From: Anopheles merus
Taxonomy: Eukaryota; Arthropoda; Insecta; Diptera; Culicidae
Assembly (NCBI RefSeq): GCF_017562075.2
Contig: NC_054081.1
Span: 12,960,528-13,024,527, forward strand
Reading direction: 5' to 3'
DNA: 64,000 bases
Part shown: positions 45,566-58,400 of the stretch, piece after piece
Numbering within the stretch: position 1 is the first letter of the stretch
Layout: each line of letters begins with the position of its first letter
Made by a program: the position numbers and the translations under genes
The notes under the pieces: generated by a model
The model's database searches: none
What the model was told of the DNA's origin: nothing
What the model saw: only the letters and a program-made list of their open reading frames with translations

Positions 45566-46785
45566 ACTGTCAATAATAATCGTAATAAGACCGTACGGTG
45601 AAATGCTCTGTTGTGCGTGTGCGTGGTAAAGTGGAAGCGAGTTGAGATATACTGGTAGTACATCAAATTAGACCCGAGATCGTTACTGGGCGAAGACGAC
45701 ACAGCGTCCCCATTTCTACGGAACTTTGTATGCGATGTTTTCTATGCAATTTACGATTGTATACGACACGAAAAGGGGTAGCACACAATGTTGCATGTCA
45801 GCTTGGCGGGTCGGTTACGCGCAAGATTGCACTGGAGAGCGAGCGGGAAGCGTGCGTACTCGATGAGCGAAACAGAAACAGCTGGTTAGAAGCCGCCGCA
45901 CGGTCCCGCCAAAGGCCAGAAGTAAGTGCGGATGCGTTTTCGTAGGAAGAACGGCGCGGAGAACGCTTGGCCCGGGGGCGGCCCGTTCTGTCCCGTTTTG
46001 TTATGAGAAGCCATTCCTAATCTATTCGCTTCGGCTTTTAGTAGTGGCGCATACAAACAGAAGTATTTTTGTACACATCCAAGCCGAATCCTCCTAGAGC
46101 CGGGGGTAGCCCGGAGTGGAGTTTATTTTTTAATTTTATTTTTTAGTTTTATATCTCAAATATGGAGAAACAGAAGGTTTCGATTAATCACAACATAATG
46201 TACCAGCAATTTGTCTTTTGTTTATTTCTACGTCTTTTCAATTAAATAAGCAACAAGAACATGATAAAATCGTTGTGAATGGTGCGATAATGGAAATATT
46301 CTGAATACATAATAACAATTATTAATAGTTGTAAAAGCTCGATCAGTGTTAGCACTGCATAAGAATGCAACGAAAATCTGAATTTTTATCAAATTCAAGA
46401 CTCTTGTTGATTATTTTATTTCCAAGGGGAAAGGAACGGTTAGCATGTACAATTGGCACACATATTTATTTACCATTAAGATATGAAGCATACGCAGCAA
46501 AGCGTGAATTCTCCTGCAAGGAATTTGAAAACTTTAAGTGAGACGTTTAATATTTTTGTTTTGCTGAGACTATAAACATATATATATATATAAAACACCT
46601 AGATCGTATTTGTTCAATTTGTAACATTTAAAATATGAAATAAAACATCTAAATGTACTGTTTCCTATAATTCATATTGGATTTTTTTGTTCTTGTATAA
46701 ACATATATCTTGCTTTACAAATAGTCGTTTTCGCTAAATTTGAACTCTAACTCTCCTATTTTTATCTCTAAGGCACCCATTTTAG
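45566..46785. other. No gene seen; intergenic, AT-rich after about 46,100
   Basis: 45,700-46,130 is a small GC-richer patch with a 71-codon frame of no recognised family. The remainder is AT-rich with AATAAA at 46,639-46,644 and a short TA run near 46,576. Confidence 0.4.
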
Positions 46786-47219
46786 CAGTGTTTCACAAAT
46801 TTAGCCACTAAAGCATCAATTTTTGACAGTGCGCATCAAATTTTGTCTCTAAGGCATCAATTTTTGCCTGTTAGTCAATCACTTCATTTACAAAAAAAAT
46901 GTAATTTCTAAAACTGTGCCAAAATAATGTTTATTTATTTATTCATAGAGTAAAACATGTTGGCGTATATTTTCAGGCGTTAACAATGGCTTTATAATTT
47001 CTACAAAATCATTATTTTTACCCCAAAAAACGATCAATTTACACGGCTTTTGTTTATGTAATGTAAAAATCAACATAAAAAACCGTGTAAAAATATCACG
47101 TTGCCTACAAAAGTCAAAAATTGATGACTTACAGACAAAAATAGGTGCGTTAGACTCAAAAATTGATGCGCTCTGTCAGAAAATGATGCCTTAGAGCCAA
47201 AATTTGGTGGCAACGACTG
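46786..47219. mobile_element. Palindromic element built of about 30-bp GGCATCAATTTTTG repeats
   Basis: It starts cagtgtttcacaaatttagcc and its end reads, reversed, cagtcgttgccaccaaattttgg. Each arm contains three or four phased copies of ctctaaggcatcaatttttgac / gtgcgcatcaatttttg, inverted around an AT-rich centre near 46,990. CAG...CTG ends suggest a hAT-type foldback, but no 8-bp duplication was found. Confidence 0.65.
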
Positions 47220-47257
47220 TAACAAACGACTGTGTACAAATAATAGTCAACGGGAAC

Positions 47258-47375
47258 GGTCCTGTGATACTGTCATCTACTCGTGTTGCTCAATAACATG
47301 TCCGTCATGGGTTCAAGTCTAGAATAGACCGTCTGCACGTAACAAGGTCTTCAAGTATAAGAAGAAGAATTAACA
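47258..47375 (+). mobile_element. Partial tRNA-derived SINE
   Basis: ggtcctgtgatactgtcatctactcg...caataacatgtccgtcatgggttcaagtctagaatagaccgt keeps the A- and B-box-like blocks of the 24,298 copy. An internal part is deleted, and it ends in a taagaagaagaat tail. Confidence 0.65.
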
Positions 47376-47447
47376 TATTGCTTGCAGTTGTTCCAAGGAA
47401 AAACAGTTCTGGCTCTCGAAAGTGAATTTTCAAGGGATCTACAGCTT

Positions 47448-47527
47448 TTTCTTCTTCTATTTGGCGTAACGTCCTATGCGGACATGCCGGCCTATAAAGG
47501 CTTTCGAGACTTCAGCTCAGGACTTCA
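47448..47527 (-). mobile_element. 5'-truncated SINE with exact 13-bp TSD
   Basis: This 80-bp stretch is only the 3' end of the 24,298-type SINE (reverse: cttgaaag-like, ggccggcatgtccgcataggacgttacgcc, aaatagaagaagaa). The duplication ggatctacagctt is exact at 47,435-47,447 and 47,528-47,540, so truncation happened on insertion. Confidence 0.85.
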
Positions 47528-47999
47528 GGATCTACAGCTTGGAGAGTTATTTATTTTAGGGAAAATAAATCAACATTTTGCTATGGAGTATCCAAGCCGT
47601 AAGACCAGTTTGAGAGCAATCTAAACCTGTACAAAAGCACAGCAATTCTCAAATATTCAATCCAATTCGGCTTTGCCGTCTAAATAATATATTTTTGTGA
47701 ACTGTCATTCAAAAATTCATCTTAGGCTCTTTATCAAACTGAATCTTATGTTTATGCAAAAAAGGGAAATTCATATTGGGGAGACTTTCGTTTTGAAAAA
47801 ACAAAATCGTTCCATCAATGCTGTTGGAACTACTAGTGACACACAATATTCATAATATTAATACTTATATATTTATACTATGCAAAACAGCCGTAATATT
47901 ACGTTTTGCAAACGATATGTCCTAGATTGAACTACAAAATATAAAACGATTCGTTATTTTATCGATTATTTTTACTGAAATTATGCATTACTATCGCTT

Positions 48000-49681
48000 T
48001 ACACAAGCCGTGCCCAAAAATTGCCTTTAACATTATAAAATTTATTGTTTTTATGCAATCTAACGATTTTGTCATCCCAATACCTTTTCCTTGCCAGCCC
48101 CGAGAACAAGCGCCCGAAGCGCACGAACCGCCACCGCGGTTCGGTTCATGCATGCGTGCACTGCTCAAGCCGCGTCCGGGGCCGGGGGCTTGCCTTCGGT
48201 TCCCGTTCGGTTCCTGCGGGGTCGGGCTGCGACTCGGTGCTTGCTGCCGTGTGTGCGGTACGGTCAAACAGACGAGAGCAACCAAACCGAACGGATCGAA
48301 AACAAAAACACCCTCTGCCGGGTCGCACGGACCCGCAGCGTGTAACGCACAACGACAATCGGGTTAAGGCAAGCAAGAAACAAACAAAAGAAAAGGGAAA
48401 CAAGCAAAAATAAGGAAAAGAACGAGAACGGAGAAACGAACGCTGTGAACGCACTCCAGTGCGTTGTTGTGGCGTGTGTGCGCGTAAATGCTGCACCCAG
48501 TTTGATGTGTAAATGTTACATTTGTTCTGCGGCGGTGAGCAAAACCCCCAAACTACTACGGTGTGCCTGAGAGTGGGTGTGTAGTGCATATCTCAAAAAA
48601 GAGATAGTGTGTAGAGCTAGTAAAAGAGTGTACGAAACAGTAACGAACCCTATTGCCGCCGGTGCACCAGCAGCAGTAGCAACAGCAATTGATGCGGGTG
48701 ATGCGCGATGTAAGTGTGAACGGTTTGGAATTGGGCTTGCTATTTGATTGCTTCTCTGTTTGGGGCTGGGCGGGAGAGGAGGGAGGGGTGAAAGCGACAA
48801 GAGTTAGTGACCAAGACGCAAACATACACAAACAGGAAAGTGGTAAAGAAAATTGAGCCCAGGCAAGAATCACCATTTGCTCTTACCCCCAATCAACCCT
48901 TAACGCGGTCTTCATCTCGCTGTCGCTGTTTCTTAGTTGGGTGGACTCGACCCGCACAAACGAGTCGAGAGAAAGCGACCAGAGTAAGCAAGTGAGTGAG
49001 TGGGCGATCGTAAGTGTGCGTGCGTGTGTGTGTGTGTTGGCGAGTGTGCGTACGAGCGGATTTGCTCTGGAGGCAGAAAAGCCACTGGATCTGGAGGACC
49101 TTCATCCGTCAATCAAGCATAAGAGCAGAACAGAACAGATCAACAGCACACAGACGTCGCAGATAACGCGTCCATCCATCAAGCCCATCCATCAAGCATC
49201 GAGCGAAACGGCCGCCCGCCCGCCCGGCTCCGCACTTTCCGGACTGAAGTCTACTTGTGAGTTGTGAGTTGTGGCGACTGTGTGTATCTGTTGCTGCTAC
49301 CCCGAATGCATGCGTTTGTTTGTGTGTGTGTGTGTCGAGTTTGGACAGTTGTCGTTGGGCCAGAAAAAGGGAAGCGCGGGCGCGGCACTTGATCGCAAGA
49401 TCGAGAAGCTTTCTTGGGCCCTGATTTTTTTGTTTTCGTTTGTTTTGTGCCGCTCTATACCGAGCCTTGTGAGACCTGATCGTGCTCGCAGGGGATTTGT
49501 TTCTGTAGGGGACCGGAAGACATGAGAAGGAAACAGGAGTAAGGGCGAAGGGCTTCAAGAAGGAGGAGGGTACGCACGTGCGGGCAAAAGAAAGCGGCAC
49601 GTACGGGAAGTACAGCAAACGGCATACGCCCTCACTACCAGGCGTCCAGGCTTTGGGTTGGCGGCGGCAACAAGACAGCGG

Positions 49682-49713
<32 letters not shown>

Positions 49714-50760
49714 TGGAGTAACGGTCGCTTCCGGCTGTTGTAGCACCGTAGCAGTGCCGCCATTGTGTGTTTTTGGACCAGATGCGTGTGCGTGTGGGTT
49801 TGCTCCCTTAAAAGGGTTCGAAGCCCCCGGAAGTTGTCGCCCTCGGGCGAGAATAGAGCAAGCGAAACTCGGCACAAGATGAAACGCGCCTTATTTGAGC
49901 GGGCATCATCGCTGCAACAAGAACAAGGGCTTCGTTTTTATTGTCCCTTTTCACTTCAGATGTTAAAAAAAACTACAACAAAATGTCCTTTTCTTCTCTG
50001 CTGCTTGCCAGAAACGTTTCAAATTGCATTCTCATTACGCCCGCACTCGATCGCTCGTTACAGAACCGTACATGTAAGCTTGTTGCAGCGGGGTGAGCAA
50101 AGCGCTGCCCGCATTTGGCAAACCGTCGCGGTGTTCCGGTGAAATTTCTCATTCCACACACGCAGCGTCGTAAAAAACGCACCTTAATTCAAGCAAAAAA
50201 AAAAAAAATGGTCGAAAGAAAGCAGGAGCGGAAGCGTTGGGAAGACACGGGAAGAGAAACTACAAAAGAAATGCCGCATTTGGCCATCCGGAAGTCGGTC
50301 AGAAGGGCACACGCTCAACCGGAAGACGGAGGTGTGGGGAAGGGCGGTTGAACTTTAAAAAAACGCACCACCGGGCACGCGTGTGCCGCCCGTAAGGCTT
50401 TTGGCTCACTTCGGGCGCGTGTGTGTGGTGGCCGTGTCGCGTGTCCAGAATGTCACTGGAATGGGACAAATCAGGGGGGAACGGGGAGAGCGGGTGGTGG
50501 TGGAGAAGAGGAAAAGGAAGTTACACTGTGCTGCCTAAAAGCGCTGCCCAAACAAAGGTGACAGAAAAGGTGGGTAGGATATCATCGTAGTAGCCGTGCG
50601 GAAATGTGAAATCGATACGGTGCTGCAGCACAACCGGATTGGGGCACGATAAAACGCTCTATAAGCGTACGTTCGGTCGGGTGCTCGCGCGGTGTAATCG
50701 GTAAGCGCACGAACGTCGCTATAGCGTATGTAGCAGCAATGACGCGCACACGTGTAAGTT
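48000..50760. promoter_or_regulatory. GC-rich unique block, candidate promoter/5'-UTR region of the TNF receptor gene
   Basis: A sharp change from AT-rich to GC-rich sequence at about 48,090, with GA (49,690-49,713) and TG (49,023-49,038; 49,319-49,334) runs. 49,100-49,256 has the A/C-rich texture of insect 5' leaders and ends ctactt|gtgagt, a usable donor. The next good acceptor downstream is that of the receptor's first coding exon (54,983). This is inference; the block could also belong to an unseen minus-strand gene. Confidence 0.3.
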
Positions 50761-53700
50761 AGTAAATGAGATCGATTCTCGATGTGGAAAGAGAGACGGG
50801 GGTAGTTAGGAGATTTTAGATTTATTTACTGAAGGATGATAATGAAGCATAAATACAATTAATATCAGTGCTGAGCCTATTTAAAAACAAAAAAGGTCAT
50901 CCAGTAGTAGTTCCAGCTCGTATGAACCAGAATAGTGTTCCACAGGGAGAGTAGTTCAGTTCCTCATTTAGCTAGATTTAAAAACGCATGAGGGAAGAGA
51001 AACTTGTTCAGTCTTTGTGTGAATTTTGTGCTTAAATAAGAGGGGCATAGATTATATGGAATTGCTTTTGTGGGATTAGTTGTCTATTGGAGATTCGTAA
51101 GTAACTAAAGCGTAGAAATAGGCAACTGGTTTGAAGAAAAAAAAAGAAGAAGATAATATAAAATGCTTTATTTCATTCCTAAGGGTTGTAAGGACTGTAC
51201 CAAATGCTCGATATGATTCGGGTTAATCAAATCCTCGGTTATAGGGATTGTATTCTAAACGTTAAATGTATACCTTCTGTAGCTGTTGATGGGCGCGAGA
51301 AGCGTGGAATGCAGCACTGCTAGATTCGGTCTGAGCGTGAATTATCATTGAGTTGGACTGCCTACTTTCCGATAAAATAGCTAACGAGGAGCAGGGTTCT
51401 ATCAACCTACTGCTGCTACTCTCAGACTTCAAGAATTATCAATCCTCAAGGTCTAAAGTGAATGCTTATTCTGTTTATCATTGAAACAAACATTGATCAT
51501 ATTGGACAATCTACAAAAACTATTTGTATTATTTTTTTCTTTCATTTTATATGTTTTTAATTTATTAATTTTATTTTTTGTCGTCATTCTCCAGTAGATC
51601 TAAATTCTTCAGTAGCTTTTAGATTTTATACTTAGTCTCCTTAATCTCCTTAGGTCTTAGACAAGGAGAATCAGGCTAAGGATAAATGTCCCCTTCTAGT
51701 ATATCGTTTTATCATTAATTTCGTACCAATCATGCAATATTTCCTACAGCAGAACACCTGTACCTTACTTGATAAAAACATGGTGTAATGATAGTGACAA
51801 TCTCTCTCCACTTAGTTCATACACGTTTTGTGATATTCCACGGCTGTTTTATAGTATGTTTTGTTCAAATTTCAATTACTATGAATAGGGAAAAACAGAT
51901 TTGCAACAAAAAGAGTTTTCAGAGCTTCAGAGACAAAAAGGTGTATAATTTATGAGATACTGTGTCCTGCTGATTCCTCAAAAAGTATTGGATACTATTT
52001 TTTTAGTACTCTATAAAATCGCAAATATCTCACCTCTTCCTGCATAACTTGAGATCTAGGCCATTCTACCGTCCAATTGGACATATGAAAGCAAAAAAGC
52101 ACAATAAGAATTTGCTGAATTCGTGGAATTCGAATTCGAAATCGATTTATTGAAACCGACAGGATGCAGGATGTAGTCTTCCGATGATAATATCTCAAAT
52201 CTATCTATCTCTATCGATATATTTATCTCAAATAATGCCGTCAAGTAATCAATCCAGTACATATAAAAAGTGCCTAACTACCGATATGATCGGTCAGACG
52301 GTTTTGGTAAAAAGAAAAGTAAGATTTGCCATTACCGATCAGTCAGCACCACAAATCTGTAAACTGTTTCAGTCTTATCGCCCTCTAAAAAAGGCGCCTG
52401 GGCACTAGCGGGCGGTTTGGGACCACTTTTAGAATCACTGCTTTACATCAACCTCATCACGGAACAAATAGTAGGTTTTTTCTACTCTTCGTAGGAGTTG
52501 GCAATACAGTAATGTATGCTTCTCCGCCATTTCTCTCTCTCCAGGTCGTACCACAGTTTCTGGGCACCGAAATAGCAAAATTCCGGGAAGTGAAAAAGAG
52601 GATATGGCGGATTTGTTTTGTTTTTTTTCATTCACGTACGAGATTTGCCGTGGTGTAGAGGTGAAGCTGCACATCATTAACACGTCTCTCAGCAATATAA
52701 ACTCTGCTGCTCTGCGTTGTAAACAAACGCTAACGCAGAAAAGATGGCTACCACATGTGTGCAGTCTTCTTCTCTGTGCGTTGTTTGCGAATTTACGGTT
52801 CGAAGGCATTCCGATGGGGGGGCAGCTACTTGCTTTGGTTGGTCATCCCGTGGGGGATTGGGGTGCGCGAGGACACTAGGCATCTTGCGCAGAGCAACGC
52901 ACACACTTCCGAGGTTCGAGGCAGAGGCTGGTTTAGCTGCACTCGTGCACAACAATATCTAGGACTAATTTTGCGCCCCTCCACCTATAAGCCGTTCGGT
53001 GCGCATGGTGCTGTGCATGGTGCGCATTGACGTCATTTGGTCGTCGGTTTTCTGTTTTCTCGCGTAAAGGTACGGAGAAAAACGGAAGGTTACGCACACC
53101 AGATCTAGATCGCCCTAGGCAGGCGAGGTTTTGATGGGCAATAAAATCTGTTCTGTGAGCGGCTCTGGGAGGCGAGATAGGGGTCCCAGCGCCTGCGGGG
53201 GATTTATTTAATCGAAGCAATCTCACACGCGAGCGCGGCAACACCCCGGGGGAGGAGCGAGGCATCCTTGGCCCTTGCTTTTTACAGCCACCACGATGAC
53301 ATGTGTTTCGGACGTGCACTGGCCGCAGTAGTTGCGCCAGTAAACAAATGCGCGGCTGTATATCTCAGCGGCATTCCCTGCTGCTCCCCCTGTTTCCGGT
53401 CGGCTTTCGGGGGTGGTCCTGGGCGATGCATGCGCCCGTCTTGGGAAGGTGTGTGCATACGTTGCTACTTTGCATACAACGGAACAGGAACGGAACATCA
53501 TAAGCAATACTTCATAACTGCAAAGGTTTAATTCGACATTGTTAGACATTCTCCAAAAAAACAATCATAGTTGGGTTGAAGTTTAACGGATGTAAGATAT
53601 TGCAAATGGGTTGAAACCTCCCCCTCCCTTCCATTTGCAAAGGAGCATTATTTGTAAACACTTGCACGTGATGGGCAGTGGGGAGCCGTGGGTTTGAAAT

Positions 53701-54983
53701 GCTGACAAAACAACAATACATTTCGCGGCCATTTCCATTTCGCTCGCTCGTGTGATTGACTCGGGAAGGGAAAACTCCTAGTTTGTAACGCGCTGCACGT
53801 TGCAAAGCATGCAATAACACCCTTTGTGGGGTGCGCAAGGGTCGGTAGTAGGGGAGAACCCCCGTTTTGCTTGCAGCGAACTTTGACCACCCGCTTCACC
53901 GGAACCAAACGCGGCACGTCAGTCACGCTGCAGTGCGTTACCGGTGCAGGAAGTGGAGTCCAACACAAACAACTCCCCTCCCCACCACCACCCTCCCGTA
54001 ATCCCTTCTGCTCCGATGCGTCTGTTTGGAGTCACTCAAACGTTGAAGTTGAAGGAAGTAGAAATTATGTATTCCAGCGGCAGTGTGACGGTTGTTACAT
54101 AAGAGACCATTTTTTCCTTCTCTTTCTCTCTATCTCTCTCTCTCTCTCTGTCTCTTTTACTTCTGAATGTATCGCTCTTTTTCATTGATTGATTTTGATG
54201 AGACCTGGACGAGAAAGGCGGAACAAATTAATTGAATCGTACTTTGCTCCTTCTATTAAACTTCTCTTCCTCTTTGCTGCTTTGGAGCTTTAAGAGCTCC
54301 AATGTATTGCATTTTGCTGCTGCAGCTTTACACCCCCGTCCTCTTTTCTGCGCTCACTTAGCCCTTTCAATCATCGTAGCCCTTCAGTTTGTTTCGTTCC
54401 CCCTACTGAGCTCCAAGAAAACGTTAAATTTTAGGTCTCTCTCTCGCTTTAAAAAAACCGCGACAAAGAAGGGAGTAAGATTAGATTGAAGGGAAGGGTG
54501 GCATTTAATATTCACCTGCCCATACCGATCATCCCACCTCCCCCCCCCCCCCTCCCAAAACCTCCACAACATATCCCTCGGAAACATTGAAAACGGTGCG
54601 TGATCGATGCCTATCAGTGGGATGGGGCATGGATTTCGTTGAAAACCAACCGGAAGTGGACACTAGCTCTCGTGCCACATTTGGGGATACTGGAGAGAGG
54701 GGAGGCAAGCTCCCCCTTCCTGCTCATTTTACGATGTGCGATGTGTGATGTGTGATGTGTGTGTGTGCCTATTTCGGTTGAGTTAATGAATGAATTTCTT
54801 TGCAACGCCCCCGGAACGCTCTCCCGAACATGGACCGCCACTCTGCCACGCTTCCGGTGTGCCGCCATCTTGTCGCATTTTTAATTCAAGCCGCCGTCCC
54901 GTTTGCTGCCTTACTCAATCGTTCTCTTGCTTTTCTGCTTTTTCTTCTTTTTCTTCTTTTTCGTTTTCTTCGTCGCCCCACAG
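50761..54983. other. No gene seen; AT-rich then unique sequence before wgn
   Basis: 50,761-52,430 is AT-rich without coding signs. 52,430-54,980 is mixed with a CT run (54,118-54,150) and a C run (54,539-54,552). Open frames overlap on both strands and match no family. The stretch ends in a long pyrimidine tract and the acceptor cgccccacag (54,974-54,983). Confidence 0.4.
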
Positions 54984-55004
54984 CTCCCCACACAGCACGA
55001 CCAG
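54984..55004 (+). other. wgn: 5' UTR part of wgn first coding exon
   Basis: Twenty-one bases between the acceptor (cttttctgctttttcttc...cgccccacag) and the ATG. The frame is open further upstream through the pyrimidine tract (many Phe codons from 54,903), but that tract is intronic in character. Confidence 0.5.
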
Positions 55005-55421
55005 ATGCCGCACGGGACGGGTGGAATGTCACAACTGGCGGGGCGTCGACGCCCGGACGGACGGACGACAGGGGGGCGCCGGGGCAGGGTGCCGACGACG
55101 ACGCTGGTGCTGCTCGCGATCCTGCTGCAACTGATGGATCTGGGGGATGGGCCGGGCGGCGGTGGCGGCACGATGCTGGTGGCGGCGGCCTGTGAGCCGC
55201 GGGCCAGCTGGTGGGACCCGACCGTGGACGATTGCGTCCCGTGCCGGGTCTGTGCCGACCATCAGGTCGTGCTGCGCCCGTGCCAGGACTACATGAACAC
55301 GGTGTGCGGCACGATGAAGGACCTGACGGCGTCCGCTCATCGCCCGTACCCCCATCTGCCCGAGGGGAACGGGAACGGGATCGTATCGGTCGGTCGCACC
55401 CGAGATCATCACTGGAAAGAG
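55005..55421 (+). CDS. wgn: wgn exon 1 (residues 1-139): signal segment and cysteine-rich domain
   Basis: Starts MPHGTGGMSQLAGRRR. The start at 55,005 is the first ATG after the acceptor; Met8 at 55,026 is an alternative. The hydrophobic stretch is preceded by about 29 residues rich in Arg, long for a cleaved signal peptide. The CRD is C-x13-C-x2-C-x2-C-x9-C-x7-C. Ends HHWKE before gtaagg, phase 0. Confidence 0.85.
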
Positions 55422-58400
55422 GTAAGGATAGTGGTGGTTATGGAGTGATACGGAGGAGTTGGAGATTTGGATGCTGATGACGGTTCTGTCTGTCTCGGTT
55501 TGTGGTTTGCAGGAGCGCCGGAAAGAGGGGGACGGAGTGGAGGGCTACCGGCGGGTCGTGCCGGCCGCCAGCACCGAGGAGATCCTGTGGGACTGGCAGG
55601 TGGCATCGTTGCTGCTCGCCATCATCGGCTGCTTGCTGTTCCTGCTCGCTGCCGCCTGCGTCGCCCTCAACCAGAGCCGTCAGTGGCGCCGCATCGAGAA
55701 GCACTTTGACGCCGGTAGGTAGAAGCGGCAACGCTACTTAACCTCGTAATTTATTATTAACTCCCAGATAGATCCCAACTGACAGCAACTGTCAAATTTG
55801 AAATACTATGAGATCACCATACTATTGAACCACAGGACCTCCAATAACTGCAATGTTGGCAATAACTCCAATCTTGGGTATATTATCTAATTTGCCGTCT
55901 CTGGACCATGTCCCTATTCTGAATGTGTCTGGGATCTCATATCAAAACGGTCCTCACATTAGAATGGCACTAGGACAGTGATGTCAAACTCGTTTTGGGT
56001 CGCGGGCCGGATTACGGTTCAAAATATTCTCGCGGGCCGCAGTAGGGTGACGGTGGGATGGGAGTGCTTTCTATCGACAAAAATCTTAAGGACTTATTTT
56101 TGGACCTAGAATCTTATTTACATTTTTTTTTCGTAGCCTCCAATAAACAGTTCATGAAATTCATTAATCTACTCATGCTTTACTTCAGTGGCGGTCGTGC
56201 CTACTCGGAAATTTAATAATTCATATTCAATTGCTTTGGATATTTGCTAACTTTCAGAGTAGAAAGTGGTATTCCAATACATGATTTCAGAACATTCCGA
56301 ACTCAATGTCGGGAAATAAGTGAAAATATTGATAGTCCGACTTTAGAGTGCTCTCAGGAAACAACTACTAAAACACTTGCTACATACCATCTTCGCGGAT
56401 ACCTTCCCAAACAAGTAACTATGTGTTACTTATTTCACTCTTCGATAATCGAACTATTAAAACCGAATGTTGAAAGCTTCTTCCCCAGTGAATCAACATT
56501 AATTTACCCGTTTTTCTTATCTTATAATTTACAATCTATTTCTGCTTCATTCAAATAACTGTCAAAGTTCTTCCCTGGCCGGATTAGGAGCCTTCGCGGG
56601 CCGCATGTGGCCGTATAATTGACATGTCTGCACTAGGAAATTGATATTTTGGGGGAGTTTGTATTGGACACAAATCTCCTACAACGAATTCTAGTCAATG
56701 ACGACATCAGAATCTTAACTAAGAGATGATGAAAACAGCATCCGACATGAAGTTGATAAATTATTTATCTAGAATTATTTCCCAGAATTATGAGTAGAAA
56801 CCCTTTCTTCAATATCCTTTACATTCTGAAGGCATTGTGATAGTGATATTAGATGATAGATTTACAAATGCGCAGAATAATTAGTGCTAACTTCTATATT
56901 GCTTTAGAATCTAGAATACATATAAATTTGTTAGATTGCAAGAATTGTGACCTGACACAGAACCCTACACGTGCAGTGTGAAACATTGTTAGCCTTACAA
57001 TTAAGTATACAAGACTAGCAAAGTATCAAAATCTTAAGGACATTGCGGTCATGTCAATTCGCTTCAACTCTATGCAACATCCTTGTTCAATGTTTAGTTC
57101 AGTGTTTGTGTCCTAAATATCTCCCGACTGGTTTTATACCATGGGAAGTTATTGCTGATTGAACCATAACATCTATCTCCCGGCTACAATATCTGAACAG
57201 ACCGAAACATACACCCAGCAGAGCAACGTGCAGGTTTGACGTCTTTACCGAATGTATCGCATCGAGAACTGCTCCGGGAGTGCCCCAAAATAGATTGAAC
57301 CCGAACGAGAGGGCATTCGACCTCCGATACACGATCCACCGATCAGTTTTGTTGTTGTTTGTCGTAGTGACTTTTCCAGTATTCCAAAATGATTGCTTTG
57401 TTCGGGGAGCGCCGGAACACATCGCAATACGTCCGTGTGCCATAAATAGGGTTAGGTGTGAACAGATTAGTGATGACAGGCGTGTGCCAGCAGCGCCAAG
57501 CGAGAGAAGAACCAGCGGTCGTTGTGCGTATGTAGGAGGAAGAGGAGGAGGGCGTAGGGGTTTTTTTTGCCAAACGTTTGCCCATCTGCACCCATCTAAG
57601 ACGTACACCGGATGCATAAACACACTAACACATACTAATATAACAACCAAGAATTAAAAAAAAAAATCAGCAAGTGAACACCCGTTGTCAAGAAGTCGGT
57701 TGCAAAGTAATGATGATGGCGTAGTTGGAGCTATACCACGTTGAGAACATTCCCCATCTCTCTCTCTCGCTCGTTCTGTTTCTATCTTGCGCCGGAACCA
57801 TCTTTTTGGGATTTTTAATTTTAGCTCGGAACCATTAGCACCCCAAAAAATGGAAACGATTCCTGTTTCTGGTTCGTTTGGGGTGCTATGGTGTGTACCC
57901 CCTGTCGTGGTCGTTGGTAGCTGCGAGAGCAAAACAGAAGCCGTGTTTGACGGTTATGGAGTGATGCGTGTGCGTGTTTTTTTTTCGCTTCGGCTACTGA
58001 GGAAAGTGTGGCGGGTTTTGCAGATGGATATTGGGGTCGATTTTTTCTCCCTTCAACCCCTCTCTCTCTCTTGTTCTCTATAGGACTATCTTCTTGTGGT
58101 CGTGTCGCCAGTACGCTTACCAAACAGTCGATTGGTGCCTGCTCTAAGAGGGTAGGATGGAGCGGGTACGATGTCTTTGCTTCCGGTTACCAGATCCTCA
58201 GCGGCAGCAATCGTTGCAGCTGGGTGCAGAGGTGCTTTGGGTTAAAAATAATAATATGTTCAACGCGAGCTGCCACAGTGTAGAGCAACCACCGAAAAGG
58301 GAAAAGTCGTTCGCAGTTTTCATCCATTTTTCGCTTCCCCTTTCTGCTTCGAACCATTGCTGCCCGCTACGCTTCCGGTAGCGTGTGTTCTAATATCTCA

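Noticed and set aside
54903..55004. wgn start at 54,903 with a Phe-rich leader
   Set aside because: The Phe run is a translated pyrimidine tract immediately before a good splice acceptor (54,983).
56244..56558. hAT transposase fragment in the wgn intron element
   Set aside because: No hAT C-terminal dimerisation motif or zinc-finger pattern was recognised; treated as a non-autonomous element.
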